Positions 33,800 to 43,116 of a stretch of 64,000 nucleotides of DNA are shown piece after piece. Numbering within the stretch: position 1 is the first letter of the stretch; each line of letters begins with the position of its first letter. The stretch spans positions 1 to 64,000 of the forward strand of contig CAKQSF010000001.1 in NCBI GenBank assembly GCA_934272845.1. Direction: 5' to 3'. Source of the DNA: an uncultured Prevotella sp. (GTDB lineage Bacteria > Bacteroidota > Bacteroidia > Bacteroidales > Bacteroidaceae). The translations under genes were made by a program, and so were the position numbers. The notes under the pieces were generated by a model. It was not told where the DNA came from. It saw only the letters and a program-made list of their open reading frames with translations, and made no database searches.

Positions 33800-35164
33800 T
33801 TACTGAGCATTGATGTTCTTGTAAGTGAACTGGTCCACTAACTCTGGGTGGAAGTCCTTGTTCTTGGCACGAACCGTAATGTTCTCGAAGTTAAAGTTGG
33901 ACAGGCGGTAAACCTCATCCTGCTTCTTTACATTGAAGAACACATTGCAGTCTACATCGCAGTTGCGCATAGTGATGTGGTCAGAGTATGACATTGGTGC
34001 GTCTTTCCTGCCCTTGAGGTCATAGAACTGTGTCCAAGGCGCAACGAGGATAAAGTTCTTTACCGGACCTTTTATGTCTTCTACGGTGATGTATTCGTAT
34101 CGCTGCGGTGTGTCAGGACGCATCTTTAACCACAAGAGGTTGTTGGCTTGAGAGGTGATGTTGATACGACGCAGAATGATATTGCGGCTGTGTACTGACT
34201 CTGAGCCAAGGGTAAGGCACCCATGACAGAAGCCATACTCGCAGTCCTCAATGATGATGTTGCTGTTAGCGCCATTGCCTATGTTCTCTTTTGGTATCTC
34301 TACCCCATCGTATTTCTTCTCGAAAGCGTCTGCATAAGGTCCTTTTCCTCCCTTTATCGCTACCGCATCGTCGTTGACAGACATATAACAGTTCTTCACA
34401 AGAACGTTCTTTACCACGTCAAGGTCAATGGCGTCTGTTGACGGTCCCTTGCTGTCGTTAGGCTTACCGAGTGAGTATATGCGCAGACCAAGGAGTTTTA
34501 CGTTCTCTGAATTATATATATGTGTGGTCCAGAAAGCGGAGTTTTGCAATTTAACGCCTTCTATCTGCACGTTCTTACAGTTGCTGATATAAACGAGCCG
34601 TGGGCGCTGCTCGTCTTTGTTCGTACACTTTCCGTTCCACTTTCTGCGCAACCAGAATGACTGGTGGTAACGCAATCCGTTACCGTCTATAGTTCCTTTG
34701 CCTGATATTGTGAAGCCGTCAAGACCGTCTGCATTGATGAGTGCTCCAAAGTATGTGCAGGTTTCGCCCTCTATACGTGTCTTTCCGAGAGGATAATCAC
34801 CTATGAAGTCTGAACCCATCAGCACCGCTCCATCTTCAAGATAGAGGTGTGTGCCCTGCTTAAAGGTCAGTCCACCAGTCAGATAAATGCCCTGCGGCAC
34901 TACTATTACGCCACCGCCATTGGCTGCAGCCTTGTCTATGAGTGCCTGAATCTCTGCTGTATGCACTCTGCCATCGGCAAAAATACGATAGTCTGTCAAC
35001 TTATACTGTGTGCCAAGTGCTGCAATATTTACTGCATCTGTGTTACGAAACCATGCAGGAATCTCCGTACCGTCAGGGAAAAGGTCTTTCTGTACCTTCT
35101 TGGCAGCATACGACTGCGACAATGACATCATTGCTATCAATGCCGCAACAAATAGTTTTCTCAT
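33800..35164 (-). CDS. Glycoside hydrolase family 28 (polygalacturonase-like)
   Basis: A signal peptide (KLFVAALIAMMSLSQSYA) precedes a parallel beta-helix protein of 454 residues. GH28 signatures are present: GPSTDAIDLDVVKNV, VNDDAVAIKGGKG and CHGCLTLGSESVHS, giving the three catalytic Asp and the His. GH28 enzymes cleave galacturonan or rhamnogalacturonan in pectin; Bacteroidetes homologues work in the periplasm or outer membrane. No SusCD pair is next to it in this window, so it is not in a complete polysaccharide-utilisation locus here. Confidence 0.93.
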   Translation of the reverse strand: MRKLFVAALIAMMSLSQSYAAKKVQKDLFPDGTEIPAWFRNTDAVNIAALGTQYKLTDYRIFADGRVHTAEIQALIDKAAANGGGVIVVPQGIYLTGGLTFKQGTHLYLEDGAVLMGSDFIGDYPLGKTRIEGETCTYFGALINADGLDGFTISGKGTIDGNGLRYHQSFWLRRKWNGKCTNKDEQRPRLVYISNCKNVQIEGVKLQNSAFWTTHIYNSENVKLLGLRIYSLGKPNDSKGPSTDAIDLDVVKNVLVKNCYMSVNDDAVAIKGGKGPYADAFEKKYDGVEIPKENIGNGANSNIIIEDCEYGFCHGCLTLGSESVHSRNIILRRINITSQANNLLWLKMRPDTPQRYEYITVEDIKGPVKNFILVAPWTQFYDLKGRKDAPMSYSDHITMRNCDVDCNVFFNVKKQDEVYRLSNFNFENITVRAKNKDFHPELVDQFTYKNINAQ

Positions 35165-35248
35165 ATTTTTATTTTGATAGTTATATAGTTAGTATTATGC
35201 TTTTTCTCTCTCATTAACATTTTTCTCTAATTCTTTATAATACTTTCC

Positions 35249-35908
35249 TCACGACACTTCCACTACTGTCAGCGTGCCACCACTTACCTTAAAGCGCACG
35301 TTCATGCCGTCATAGTTCATGCCGTATATGCGCTCTGCATCGTCATGATACTGCGGTCGTGGGTCTTGTGCAAGCACGTCTTTCAGTTGCGTTGAAACCT
35401 TATCCCGCCACTGTTCTGGCACTACGACCTCTAAGGGCTGCCATTGCGTGGTGTCTGTAAAGCCACCACGTGCTTCTGGGTGCGCATCGGTATAGGGTAT
35501 GTATGGTTTAATGTCGTAAATAGGCGTTCCATCCATTAGGTCTGCGCCCAATACGTATATCACTGGAGCCTCTGGAGCGTCGTAATCTATCCGTTCTATG
35601 CGCACAGACGATAACCCTATGGGGTTGGGTCTGAACGGAGAACGGGTGGCAAAAACACCTAGATGCCTGTTGCCACCAAGTCGCGGAGGGCGCACTGTGA
35701 CCCCCTTCGCTGCGTGCTTGTTGGCGGAAAAGCCCCACAATAGCCACAGATAGTCGAAGTCTTCCATTCCTCTCACGGCATCGGGAGTGCGATATTCTGG
35801 TGCAAGGACTATTGTTCCGCGCAGTTCGGGCACTACCCCTGCTTGACGAGGTACGCCAAACTTACTGCCGAAAGGGGAATGAAAGGTTGCGATTAATTCA
35901 CAATTCAT
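35249..35908 (-). CDS. trmO: tRNA (t6A37) N6-methyltransferase TrmO
   Basis: The TsaA/YaeB fold is recognised by FHSPFGSKFGVPRQAGVVPE near the start, FDYLWLLWGFSAN, VRPPRLGGNRHLGVFATRSP and FRPNPIGLSSVRIERI. TrmO uses S-adenosylmethionine to methylate the threonylcarbamoyl group on A37 of tRNA-Thr. The C-terminal third contains YDIKPYIPYTDAHPEARGGF and the short tail domain of the bacterial form. At 219 residues it is full length. It is followed by a cluster of short AT-rich repeats and then purT, in the same direction. Confidence 0.93.
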   Translation of the reverse strand: MNCELIATFHSPFGSKFGVPRQAGVVPELRGTIVLAPEYRTPDAVRGMEDFDYLWLLWGFSANKHAAKGVTVRPPRLGGNRHLGVFATRSPFRPNPIGLSSVRIERIDYDAPEAPVIYVLGADLMDGTPIYDIKPYIPYTDAHPEARGGFTDTTQWQPLEVVVPEQWRDKVSTQLKDVLAQDPRPQYHDDAERIYGMNYDGMNVRFKVSGGTLTVVEVS

Positions 35909-35985
35909 AATTCGTGATTCATGATTTTTGATTATACACTGTTATATTTCTGAAGACATAACACACAATACGCCAACCTAATTAT

Positions 35986-36033
35986 GCATTATGAATTATG
36001 CATTATGAATTAAATTTCGTGCATTATGAATTA
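35986..36033. repeat. Three copies of a 13-bp repeat
   Basis: GCATTATGAATTA occurs at 35986, 36000 and 36021; the last copy includes the purT stop codon. Related inverted pieces (AATTCATAATTC) lie at 35900-35920. It is a small AT-rich repeat cluster between purT and trmO. Confidence 0.7.
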
Positions 36034-37188
36034 CTTTAGCACTGTCGCTGCAAGGCGTTTTGCACGCTCTCGCAGTGGGTCTGTGCCCTCCTCTACTGGT
36101 CCGTAGGCAAGAACCACGCCCATTCTGCGTCCCTTTGGTGCTGCAGGCTTACCGAAGATGCGTACTCGTGTGTGGTCTTCTTTTAGTGCATCAACGAGGT
36201 TATACTCTGGTATTCCGTCGTAATCCTTATCTGCAAGTACCACAGCAGAGGCTCCTGCGTGCTCAAGATGTATGCCAGCGATAGGCAATCCCATTACAGC
36301 ACGGAAGTGAAGTTCGAACTCTGAGAGGTTAGTGGTATGTCCAAGTGTTACCATACCTGTGTCATGCGGACGCGGTGACAACTCTGAGAATACCACGCCA
36401 GTATCTGTTAGGAAGAACTCTACGCCCCACAGGCCAGCACCTGTCAACGCTTCTGTCACCTTGCCAGCCATCATCTCAGCGTCCTTCAGGTCTTTCTCTG
36501 ATATCTGGTACGGCTGCCATGACTCACGATAGTCACCGCCTTTCTGCACGTGTCCTATCGGTGGACAGAAGAGTGTTGGGCCGTTTTTCTGCGTAACGGT
36601 GAGCAGTGTGAACTCTGATATGAAGTTTATGAACTCTTCTATTATTACTTCCTTTACATCACCTCGTGATCCTGCCATGGCATCGTCAAAGGCTTTGCGC
36701 AGGTCTGCCTCACACTTCACTGTGCTCTGACCGTGACCAGAACTTGACATCAGTGGCTTAACGACACATGGGAAACCTATGACCTTACTTGCCTCAAGCA
36801 TCTCCTCGTATGTCTTTGCATAGAAATACTTTGCCGTTCTCAGTCCGAGTTCCTTCGCAGCGAGGTCTCTTATAGCCTGACGGTTCATGGTATAGTTCAC
36901 GGCACGCGCTGATGGAACTACCTGTATGCCTTCCTTCTCAAAGTCGAAAAGGCGTTCTGTGCGTATTGCTTCTATCTCTGGCACAATGATGTCTGGCTTA
37001 TGCTTCTCTACCACAGCGGTGAGTGCGTCACCGTCAAGCATTGAGAACACTTCTCTTTCGTCTGCCACCTGCATGGCTGGCGCATTATCATAACGATCGC
37101 AGGCAATAACATACTGTCCTGCACGCTTTGCTGCGATGACAAACTCCTTACCCAGTTCTCCTGAGCCTAATAATAGTATTTTCTTCAT
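36031..37188 (-). CDS. purT: Formate-dependent GAR transformylase
   Basis: PurT makes formylglycinamide ribonucleotide from GAR, formate and ATP, the folate-independent third step of purine synthesis. The N-terminus [38 protein letters not shown], the ATP-grasp blocks ([33 protein letters not shown]) and [19 protein letters not shown] are all in place. At 385 residues it is normal length. Its presence suggests formate is available inside the cell, consistent with an anaerobe. Confidence 0.96.
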   Translation of the reverse strand: MKKILLLGSGELGKEFVIAAKRAGQYVIACDRYDNAPAMQVADEREVFSMLDGDALTAVVEKHKPDIIVPEIEAIRTERLFDFEKEGIQVVPSARAVNYTMNRQAIRDLAAKELGLRTAKYFYAKTYEEMLEASKVIGFPCVVKPLMSSSGHGQSTVKCEADLRKAFDDAMAGSRGDVKEVIIEEFINFISEFTLLTVTQKNGPTLFCPPIGHVQKGGDYRESWQPYQISEKDLKDAEMMAGKVTEALTGAGLWGVEFFLTDTGVVFSELSPRPHDTGMVTLGHTTNLSEFELHFRAVMGLPIAGIHLEHAGASAVVLADKDYDGIPEYNLVDALKEDHTRVRIFGKPAAPKGRRMGVVLAYGPVEEGTDPLRERAKRLAATVLK

Positions 37189-37227
37189 TTTTATTATGTT
37201 TAGGCTAACGATGTTTCTCTTCCATCG

Positions 37228-37851
37228 TTACATATTAAATCTTTCTCGTATTATCTCTCCTATTAACTCTGCTGTTCTTTGCTGTCCAAACATAGACGAG
37301 TTGATGCAAAGGTCATAACTCTGTGACGCTCCCCACAGTTTTGATGTGTAATAGTTATAGTATGATGCTCTCTCCTCTTCTTTCTTCTCTATGTAACGCG
37401 CTGCCGTATCGAAGTCGCAACCGAGTCTTTCGGCTACGACCTTCGTGCGCACGTCATCGTCTGCTGTGATGAACACGCTAAACAGACGTTTCTTCTCACG
37501 CAGTATATAGTCTGCGCAACGTCCTACGAAAACGCATGATGACTCTTCTGCTACATTACGTATTACGTCGCTCTGAACCTGGAAAAGTGATTCCTGCGAC
37601 ATGCTGTTGCTGTAAAAAGCACCACTCATGCGCCCAAGACGTGAGGAGAAGGCTCCAAAGAAGGTCTTAAGGTTTCCGTGATTTTCGTCATTATGCGCAA
37701 AAATCTTCGGGTTAAAACCGCTGCGCTCGGCAGCGAGGTTTATCAGTTCGCTGTCATAAAACTTGCAGCCGAACTCCTGTGCCAGCGCCTGTGCTATCTC
37801 GCAACCGCCACTACCCAACTGGCGTCCTACACTTATTATAAGATTCTCCAT
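37228..37851 (-). CDS. Cytidylate kinase-like protein
   Basis: The P-loop start is SVGRQLGSGGCEIAQALAQE, and the fold continues with YDSELINLAAERSG, SSCVFVGRCADYIL and RIDGE-like lid residues around RLGCDFDTAARYIEKKEEER. This is the cytidylate-kinase-like group (AAA_26) common in Bacteroidetes, shorter and distinct from the housekeeping cmk. The substrate is not established. It sits between a MATE gene (9 bp away) and purT on the same strand. A small hairpin at 37206-37230 overlaps its stop codon. Confidence 0.85.
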   Translation of the reverse strand: MENLIISVGRQLGSGGCEIAQALAQEFGCKFYDSELINLAAERSGFNPKIFAHNDENHGNLKTFFGAFSSRLGRMSGAFYSNSMSQESLFQVQSDVIRNVAEESSCVFVGRCADYILREKKRLFSVFITADDDVRTKVVAERLGCDFDTAARYIEKKEEERASYYNYYTSKLWGASQSYDLCINSSMFGQQRTAELIGEIIRERFNM

Positions 37852-37860
37852 ATCCTATAC

Positions 37861-39201
37861 TTATTTTAGTTTCTTCATATACATCCACAGCATGAGGTAT
37901 GCCACCACTGCCGCTGCCAAGTCTGACATTGGCATTGCTATCCATACACCTTCCAGCCCAAGCCACTGCGGCATAAGATACAATGCTGGAACAAGGAACA
38001 ACAACTGGCGTGACAGACTAAGGAAGATGCTTACCTTTGCCTTACCTATAGACTGAAAGAAGTTTGTTATTACCATCTGCGCTCCTATTATGCAGAACAT
38101 ACACATCATATAGCGCAGGGCTGTGATTGACATTGCTATCAATGTTTCGTCTGTTGTAAAGAGACGCGCCACTAGACGCGGGCACAACATGCAGAGAAGG
38201 AACCCTGAAGCACATATCGCTGTACCTGAAATAATGGACAGTTTTAATACCTCACGAAGACGGTTGTAGTTCTGTGCGCCATAATTGTAACCGGCTATTG
38301 GCTGCATTCCTTGACATACACCGATGGTTATCATAACAAAGACAAATGCTACACGGTTGGCTATGCCGTATGCTCCTACCGCCATATCGCCACCATACTT
38401 TGCCAATGAGTTGTTGATAAAGATAACAACCAAGCATGCACACGCATTCATGGCAAACGGCGAGATACCTATACTCAGTATGCTGCGTACTATCGGCTTC
38501 TGAACACGTATCTTATTATATTCTATATGCAACAGTTCGTTCTTGTTGCTAAACAGTCTCCATTGCCATACCAAGGCAAATATCTGAGCCAGCACCGTGG
38601 CGTATGCCGCACCGCGTATGCCCAATCCGAAGGCATAAATAAACAGAGGGTCAAGGATAGCGTTGAGTATCACGGTGAATATCGTGAGGTTCATTGCTGC
38701 CTTTGGTTTGCTGGCAGAACGAAGTACTGCGTTTAGTCCCAAATACAAGTGGGTCACGGCATTGCCCAAAAGGATTATCTCCATATACTCCCTGGCATAA
38801 GGCAGGGTGTATTCACTGGCTCCGAAGAAACGTAGTATGGGGTCAAGGAACAACAGTCCGATACCTCCAAAGATTATACCAACCAATATGTTGAGCGCAA
38901 CACAGTTGCCAAGTATCACGTTGGCTATACCATAATCACGCTGCCCCAACTTCACGCTAAGAAAAGCCGATGAACCTACACCGATCGCTGCACCGAAGGC
39001 TGCCGAGAGATTCATGAAAGGGAAGGTTATGGCGAGACCTGATATTGCTGTCGCTCCTACACCCTGACCTATAAATATGCTATCAACCATGTTATACAGT
39101 GATGATGCCACCATTGCCACAATGGCAGGCAGAGCATACTGTAACAATAGGGAACCAACGGGCCTTGTGCCCAATTCCAATGTTGCTTGCTTATTACTCA
39201 T
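37861..39201 (-). CDS. MATE-family efflux transporter
   Basis: This 446-residue protein has twelve membrane segments and MATE blocks (LLLQYALPAIVAMVASSLYN, SIFIGQGVGATAISGLAIT, VGAYGIANRVAFVFVMITIG, QGMQPIAGYNYGAQNYNR). It belongs to a common Bacteroidetes subgroup close to NorM-like/DinF-like pumps and differs from the MATE at 32237. The promoter pair at 39228-39258 serves it. The cytidylate-kinase-like gene follows after 9 bp. The substrate is unknown. Confidence 0.92.
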   Translation of the reverse strand: MSNKQATLELGTRPVGSLLLQYALPAIVAMVASSLYNMVDSIFIGQGVGATAISGLAITFPFMNLSAAFGAAIGVGSSAFLSVKLGQRDYGIANVILGNCVALNILVGIIFGGIGLLFLDPILRFFGASEYTLPYAREYMEIILLGNAVTHLYLGLNAVLRSASKPKAAMNLTIFTVILNAILDPLFIYAFGLGIRGAAYATVLAQIFALVWQWRLFSNKNELLHIEYNKIRVQKPIVRSILSIGISPFAMNACACLVVIFINNSLAKYGGDMAVGAYGIANRVAFVFVMITIGVCQGMQPIAGYNYGAQNYNRLREVLKLSIISGTAICASGFLLCMLCPRLVARLFTTDETLIAMSITALRYMMCMFCIIGAQMVITNFFQSIGKAKVSIFLSLSRQLLFLVPALYLMPQWLGLEGVWIAMPMSDLAAAVVAYLMLWMYMKKLK

Positions 39202-39227
39202 TATTATATAATGTATATTTATTATTG

Positions 39228-39258
39228 CAAAGTTACTGATTTTTTATCGCACAGCAAA
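39228..39258 (-). promoter_or_regulatory. Promoter of the MATE gene
   Basis: On the minus strand TTTG (39255-39258) and TAACTTTG (39228-39235) are 19 bp apart, 27 bp before the start codon. Confidence 0.75.
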
Positions 39259-39275
39259 ACAAAAGTCGGAAAAGT

Positions 39276-39306
39276 TTTGCTGTCTTATATTTTTCAAGTA
39301 ACTTTG
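39276..39306 (+). promoter_or_regulatory. Promoter of xseA
   Basis: TTTG (39276-39279) and TAACTTTG (39299-39306) are 19 bp apart. It is divergent from the MATE promoter and leaves a leader of about 210 nt before the xseA start. Confidence 0.75.
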
Positions 39307-39366
39307 CGAAAGAGTAATTAACTTGGTGACGTATCATAGCCATAGGCATTAATACATCACTTACAG

Positions 39367-39518
39367 ATTGTAAGTAAACCCTATGATTTTACTTACAATT
39401 TTAAAAGCAAATTGCTCACCTTGTAATTTGGGCCTGATTACTGTGTAATTAAGCCCAAATCACAAGGTAAACACTATGTGATTACCTCATGATTTGGGCA
39501 CTTTTAAATTGTAAGTAA
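39367..39518 (+). promoter_or_regulatory. Leader of xseA with mutually exclusive hairpins
   Basis: ATTGTAAGTAA occurs at 39367-39377 and again at 39508-39518. Both can pair with TTACTTACAAT at 39389-39399. The long-range form is stronger: TTACTTACAATTTTAAAAG (39389-39407) against 39501-39518. Inside it, CCTTGTAATTTGGGC (39419-39433) pairs with GCCCAAATCACAAGG (39453-39467). The last strand ends 6 bases before the ATG, so the choice of fold could open or hide the ribosome-binding region. The inner sequence is shared with 50451-50480. Confidence 0.6.
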
Positions 39519-39524
39519 TAGTTC

Positions 39525-40817
39525 ATGAATTATATTACCTTATCACAACTCAACTCTTTCGTCAGCGAAGTCATTGAACTGTCTATGCCAGAAGACTACT
39601 GGACGGTGGCGGAAATTGCCAGCATCAACGATAGCCGGGGGCACTGCTATATGGAGTTGGTGGAGAAAGACGACCGTACCAATACACCACGAGCACAGGC
39701 ACGCGCCTGCTGTTGGCGAGGCACATGGATGAGAGTGGCACCTAAATTTATGCAAGCCACTGGCGAACCACTGCGACCTGGCATGAAGGTATTGCTGTGC
39801 TTGCACGCAAACTTCCATATGGCATATGGTTTCTCATGGGTAGTAAAAGACATTGACCCTTCTTATACACTCGGTGACATGGCACGAAGACGCGAGGAAA
39901 TACTGCGTATATTAAAAGAAGAGGGGGTAATAGACATGAACAAGACAATTACACTACCCTTGTTCATGCAGCGCATTGCCGTAATATCAAGTGCTACGGC
40001 GGCGGGCTACGGTGACTTCTGTAAACAATTGACTGACAACGACCGAGGCCTTGTGTTCTACACACAACTGTTCCCTGCCGTCATGCAGGGCGAACTGGTA
40101 CAGGACAGCATCATTGCTGCACTGGAGAAAATAAACGAACAGGCTGACCTCTTCGATGCTGTTGTCATAATACGTGGTGGTGGTAGCAGATCTGATTTAT
40201 CGGGATTCGATACACTGCCATTGGCGGAGAACGTAGCGAACTTCCCACTGCCTGTCATTACTGGCATAGGACATGAACGGGACAAATCTGTATTGGACTA
40301 CATTGCCTGCGTCAGTCAGAAGACCCCTACTGCTGTTGCTGCATTCCTCGTGGCACATCTAACAGACACTCTCGATACCATAACTGATTTTTCTCAGCGC
40401 ATTGCGCAATGTGTGAGCATACGTATGCAACACGACACTATGCTTATACAGCGTTTGGAGCAACGTCTTACCGCTGCCGTTACACTATACACCACGCGTG
40501 AGGGGAATAAAATAGAACAGTGCCAGACGCGCATTGCCCATGCCATTGAAAACATATTACTGAGAGAGCACAACCGAATTGAACGCTCTATACAACGACT
40601 TCCGTTGCTCATCACCACTACATTGGAACGGGAAAAACACCATCTCTCAATGTTAGAACAACGTACAAAAGCGGTTGACCCTACTATTATTCTTAAGCGC
40701 GGCTATTCTATTACACTCCATAACGGCAAGGCGGTGACTGACGCTACCAGGCTTTCACCCAACGATGAAGTGGAAATTATATTGGCTAACGGCAAACGTA
40801 AGGCTACTATTGACTAA
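39525..40817 (+). CDS. xseA: Exodeoxyribonuclease VII large subunit
   Basis: XseA is the catalytic part of exonuclease VII, which degrades single-stranded DNA from both ends into oligonucleotides. The N-terminal OB fold (DYWTVAEIASINDSRGHCYM), the core block RIAVISSATAAGYGDFCKQL, VVIIRGGGSRSDLSGFD and ITGIGHERDKSVLD are typical, followed by the long coiled-coil helices and the C-terminal cap ILKRGYSITLHNGK. At 430 residues it is complete. xseB does not follow; instead the gene runs tail to tail into the flavoprotein gene with a 4-bp overlap. Confidence 0.95.
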   Translation: MNYITLSQLNSFVSEVIELSMPEDYWTVAEIASINDSRGHCYMELVEKDDRTNTPRAQARACCWRGTWMRVAPKFMQATGEPLRPGMKVLLCLHANFHMAYGFSWVVKDIDPSYTLGDMARRREEILRILKEEGVIDMNKTITLPLFMQRIAVISSATAAGYGDFCKQLTDNDRGLVFYTQLFPAVMQGELVQDSIIAALEKINEQADLFDAVVIIRGGGSRSDLSGFDTLPLAENVANFPLPVITGIGHERDKSVLDYIACVSQKTPTAVAAFLVAHLTDTLDTITDFSQRIAQCVSIRMQHDTMLIQRLEQRLTAAVTLYTTREGNKIEQCQTRIAHAIENILLREHNRIERSIQRLPLLITTTLEREKHHLSMLEQRTKAVDPTIILKRGYSITLHNGKAVTDATRLSPNDEVEIILANGKRKATID

Positions 40818-42043
40818 GGCTGGTTCTCGGCTTTATTCACACTTCGCGCTACTGTCATAGCCATAGTCCATGCAGCCTGGAGATTGAAGCCACCTGTTAC
40901 GGCATCTACGTCTGTCACTTCGCCGGCAAAATACAGTCCAGGATGATTCTTTGACTCTAAAGTATCGCTTCTTAGTGAGGTCAATGCTACTCCCCCACAT
41001 GTTACAAACTCTTCTTTAAAACGGTTTTTACCAATTACACTATACGTGTCATTAGTCAAGGTATTGAGTAATCTATTCATACCCTTACTCTGCAGTTCGC
41101 CCCACCGTGAATCTGCATTGAGCGAAGCGCGCTGAAGAAGGTGGCACCACAGTCGGGCGTTTAGTTGATTTGGGTAAACGGACGAGAGTTTTTTCTGCCC
41201 ATGCTGCTTGGCATACCTTGTTAAAAGCGATGTAATAGTGCCCGTATCCACACCGTAAAACCAGTTTATACTAACACTAACACCACTATATCCTTTTTCC
41301 GCCAGCACCCTTGCTGCGGCTGACGACAGACGAAGAGTTGCTGGACCGCTAATGCCCCAATGCGTGATAAGCAATGCACCGTCACCCTTTAATTTTGTGC
41401 CAACAAGCGACACCTGAACCTCTTCCACTACCGTTCCCATAAGTGCAGTAAGACCTTTGTCTGCAATGCACAGAGAGAAAAGGCTCGGCACTGGCTCAAT
41501 GATATCAAGGTCAAGACTCTTCAGCATATCAAACCCCGACACACGGGGATGACCACCTGTTGCCACTACAACCTTGTCAGCATGCCATACACATGAGGCT
41601 GTAACAACATCATAGCCGTTATCCGTAGGAATTATATCATTCACGCCACACTCGGTTGCTAGTTTTATACCCAAATCATGCATCAATCGCAGAAGAGTAT
41701 TAACAATCTCCATGGCATCCTGAGACTGAGGAAATACACAGTTATCATCTTGGGTAACGAGATTTACTCCCTCGTTTTCAAACCATTCGTAAGCGTCTTC
41801 ATGAGAAAAATGATGCATGAGACGCTTCATCAGTCGGTGACCACGCGGATAAACCTGCTCCATACTCCTCACACCGTCAAACGAATTGGTAAGATTGCAC
41901 CTGCCACCACCAGTTATGGCAACCTTGGCAAGGGCTTTCCTGCCACGCTCCAGAACTATTACCACTGCCTGTGGACACATACGTTTTATCTCTATTGCGG
42001 AAAAACAGCCAGCCGCTCCCGCACCTATTATTATTATGTTCAT
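40814..42043 (-). CDS. HI0933/BaiN-family FAD-dependent oxidoreductase
   Basis: The Rossmann start IIIGAGAAGCFSAIEIKR, the family block KVAITGGGRCNLTNSF, VVVATGGHPRVSG and the end GLYFAGEVTDVDAVTGGFNLQ are diagnostic. Members are flavoproteins of about 400 residues; one homologue (BaiN) acts in bile-acid dehydroxylation, but most have no known substrate, so no symbol is given. The promoter pair at 42048-42078 puts transcription start almost on the ATG, which suggests a leaderless message. It converges on xseA with overlapping stop codons. Confidence 0.92.
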   Translation of the reverse strand: MNIIIIGAGAAGCFSAIEIKRMCPQAVVIVLERGRKALAKVAITGGGRCNLTNSFDGVRSMEQVYPRGHRLMKRLMHHFSHEDAYEWFENEGVNLVTQDDNCVFPQSQDAMEIVNTLLRLMHDLGIKLATECGVNDIIPTDNGYDVVTASCVWHADKVVVATGGHPRVSGFDMLKSLDLDIIEPVPSLFSLCIADKGLTALMGTVVEEVQVSLVGTKLKGDGALLITHWGISGPATLRLSSAAARVLAEKGYSGVSVSINWFYGVDTGTITSLLTRYAKQHGQKKLSSVYPNQLNARLWCHLLQRASLNADSRWGELQSKGMNRLLNTLTNDTYSVIGKNRFKEEFVTCGGVALTSLRSDTLESKNHPGLYFAGEVTDVDAVTGGFNLQAAWTMAMTVARSVNKAENQP

Positions 42044-42047
42044 GCTA

Positions 42048-42078
42048 CAAAGGTACGAAAGGTTTGTGCTACCACAAA
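42048..42078 (-). promoter_or_regulatory. Promoter of the HI0933-family gene
   Basis: On the minus strand TTTG (42075-42078) and TACCTTTG (42048-42055) are 19 bp apart. The -7 element lies only 4 bp before the start codon, so the message should have no or almost no leader. Confidence 0.7.
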
Positions 42079-42093
42079 ATATCTAAGGCAAAA

Positions 42094-42125
42094 TTTGTTC
42101 ATATCAGAAGAAAAGAGTAATTTTG
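42094..42125 (+). promoter_or_regulatory. Promoter upstream of the tonB gene
   Basis: TTTG (42094-42097) and TAATTTTG (42118-42125) are exactly 20 bp apart. About 190 nt of AT-rich leader precede the gene at 42322. Confidence 0.75.
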
Positions 42126-42321
42126 CAATCGCTTGATCATGAATCCAAGGGGTACATGGAGTAATATTATAAGTAAGTGTTCAAAGTTATTTTAATATTT
42201 AATATAGGATATTTTGGAAACTATATGCCCGAAAGAGACCATATTAAATATTCTATATAACAACATCGCTATACACTTACTCATATGCAAAAATATTTTT
42301 GAATACTTACTTATAGATAAA

Positions 42322-43020
42322 ATGGAAGAGAAAAAATCATACAAAGCAGACTTAGAGCATAAGCGTCCGTATATTTTTGCCGCTGCCTTCGTGGGGGTAG
42401 CAACACTCTTTGTTGCCATTCTCTTCATACCATTCAAAAGCCTCAGCGCCATTGGAGAAGACCTATTGGACGACTACTCTATGGACCTCGACCTAAAAGC
42501 GAATGATCAGGACGACATGATAGCAGCAGCATTGCCACAGAAAAAGAAGGTAGAGGTACAACCTACACAGTTCCGAAAGTCGGACACAAGCGAAGAACTG
42601 CCACCTGAGGAGATGCCACAGAAACAACAACCACAGGAGGAGAACAACGATCCAAAGGCGGAGGAAACCGATGAAGAACCACCGATTAACCTTAATGGGG
42701 ATGACGAAGAGACAATGCGCATCATAGAACAACTGCCAGAATACCCCGGGGGCATGGTGGAATTCATGAAATGGCTCACTGCAACTCTTAAATATCCTGC
42801 CACAGCACTGCAACGCAAGCAGCAAGGAAAGGTAATGATTAGTTTCATCGTAGAGAAAGACGGCACGCTGACCCACCTAAAAGTGGTAAAAAGCGGAGGA
42901 AAACTGTTTGATGATGAAGCCATGAGGGTAGCGAAACTTATGCCTAAATGGAAGCCTGGCATTGACAGCGGAAAACCATGTCGCTCCATGATAGCAATAC
43001 CTATAGTGTTCGAAATATAA
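42322..43020 (+). CDS. TonB family energy-transducing protein
   Basis: ATG at 42322 (MEEKKSYKAD) is chosen because the longer frame from 42214 adds residues unlike any TonB start. One membrane helix (IFAAAFVGVATLFVAILFIP) anchors it, followed by a Pro/Glu/Gln-rich periplasmic spacer and a C-terminal TonB domain starting PEYPGGMVEFMKWLTATLKY and including GKVMISFIVEKDGTLTHLKV. It carries proton-motive energy from ExbBD to outer-membrane receptors. The 232-residue length is normal. No exbBD or receptor gene is next to it. Confidence 0.93.
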   Translation: MEEKKSYKADLEHKRPYIFAAAFVGVATLFVAILFIPFKSLSAIGEDLLDDYSMDLDLKANDQDDMIAAALPQKKKVEVQPTQFRKSDTSEELPPEEMPQKQQPQEENNDPKAEETDEEPPINLNGDDEETMRIIEQLPEYPGGMVEFMKWLTATLKYPATALQRKQQGKVMISFIVEKDGTLTHLKVVKSGGKLFDDEAMRVAKLMPKWKPGIDSGKPCRSMIAIPIVFEI

Positions 43021-43047
43021 CGAACTTACTCTTTTTCCTCACTTTTT

Positions 43048-43079
43048 CTTGCATTATTCAAAACTTATTAGTAACTTTG
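43048..43079 (+). promoter_or_regulatory. Promoter of the Nif3-like gene
   Basis: CTTG (43048-43051) and TAACTTTG (43072-43079) are 20 bp apart, 37 bp before the GTG start. Confidence 0.7.
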
Positions 43080-43116
43080 CAGCGGAAATAAAACTATTTA
43101 ATACATATCGCATAGC

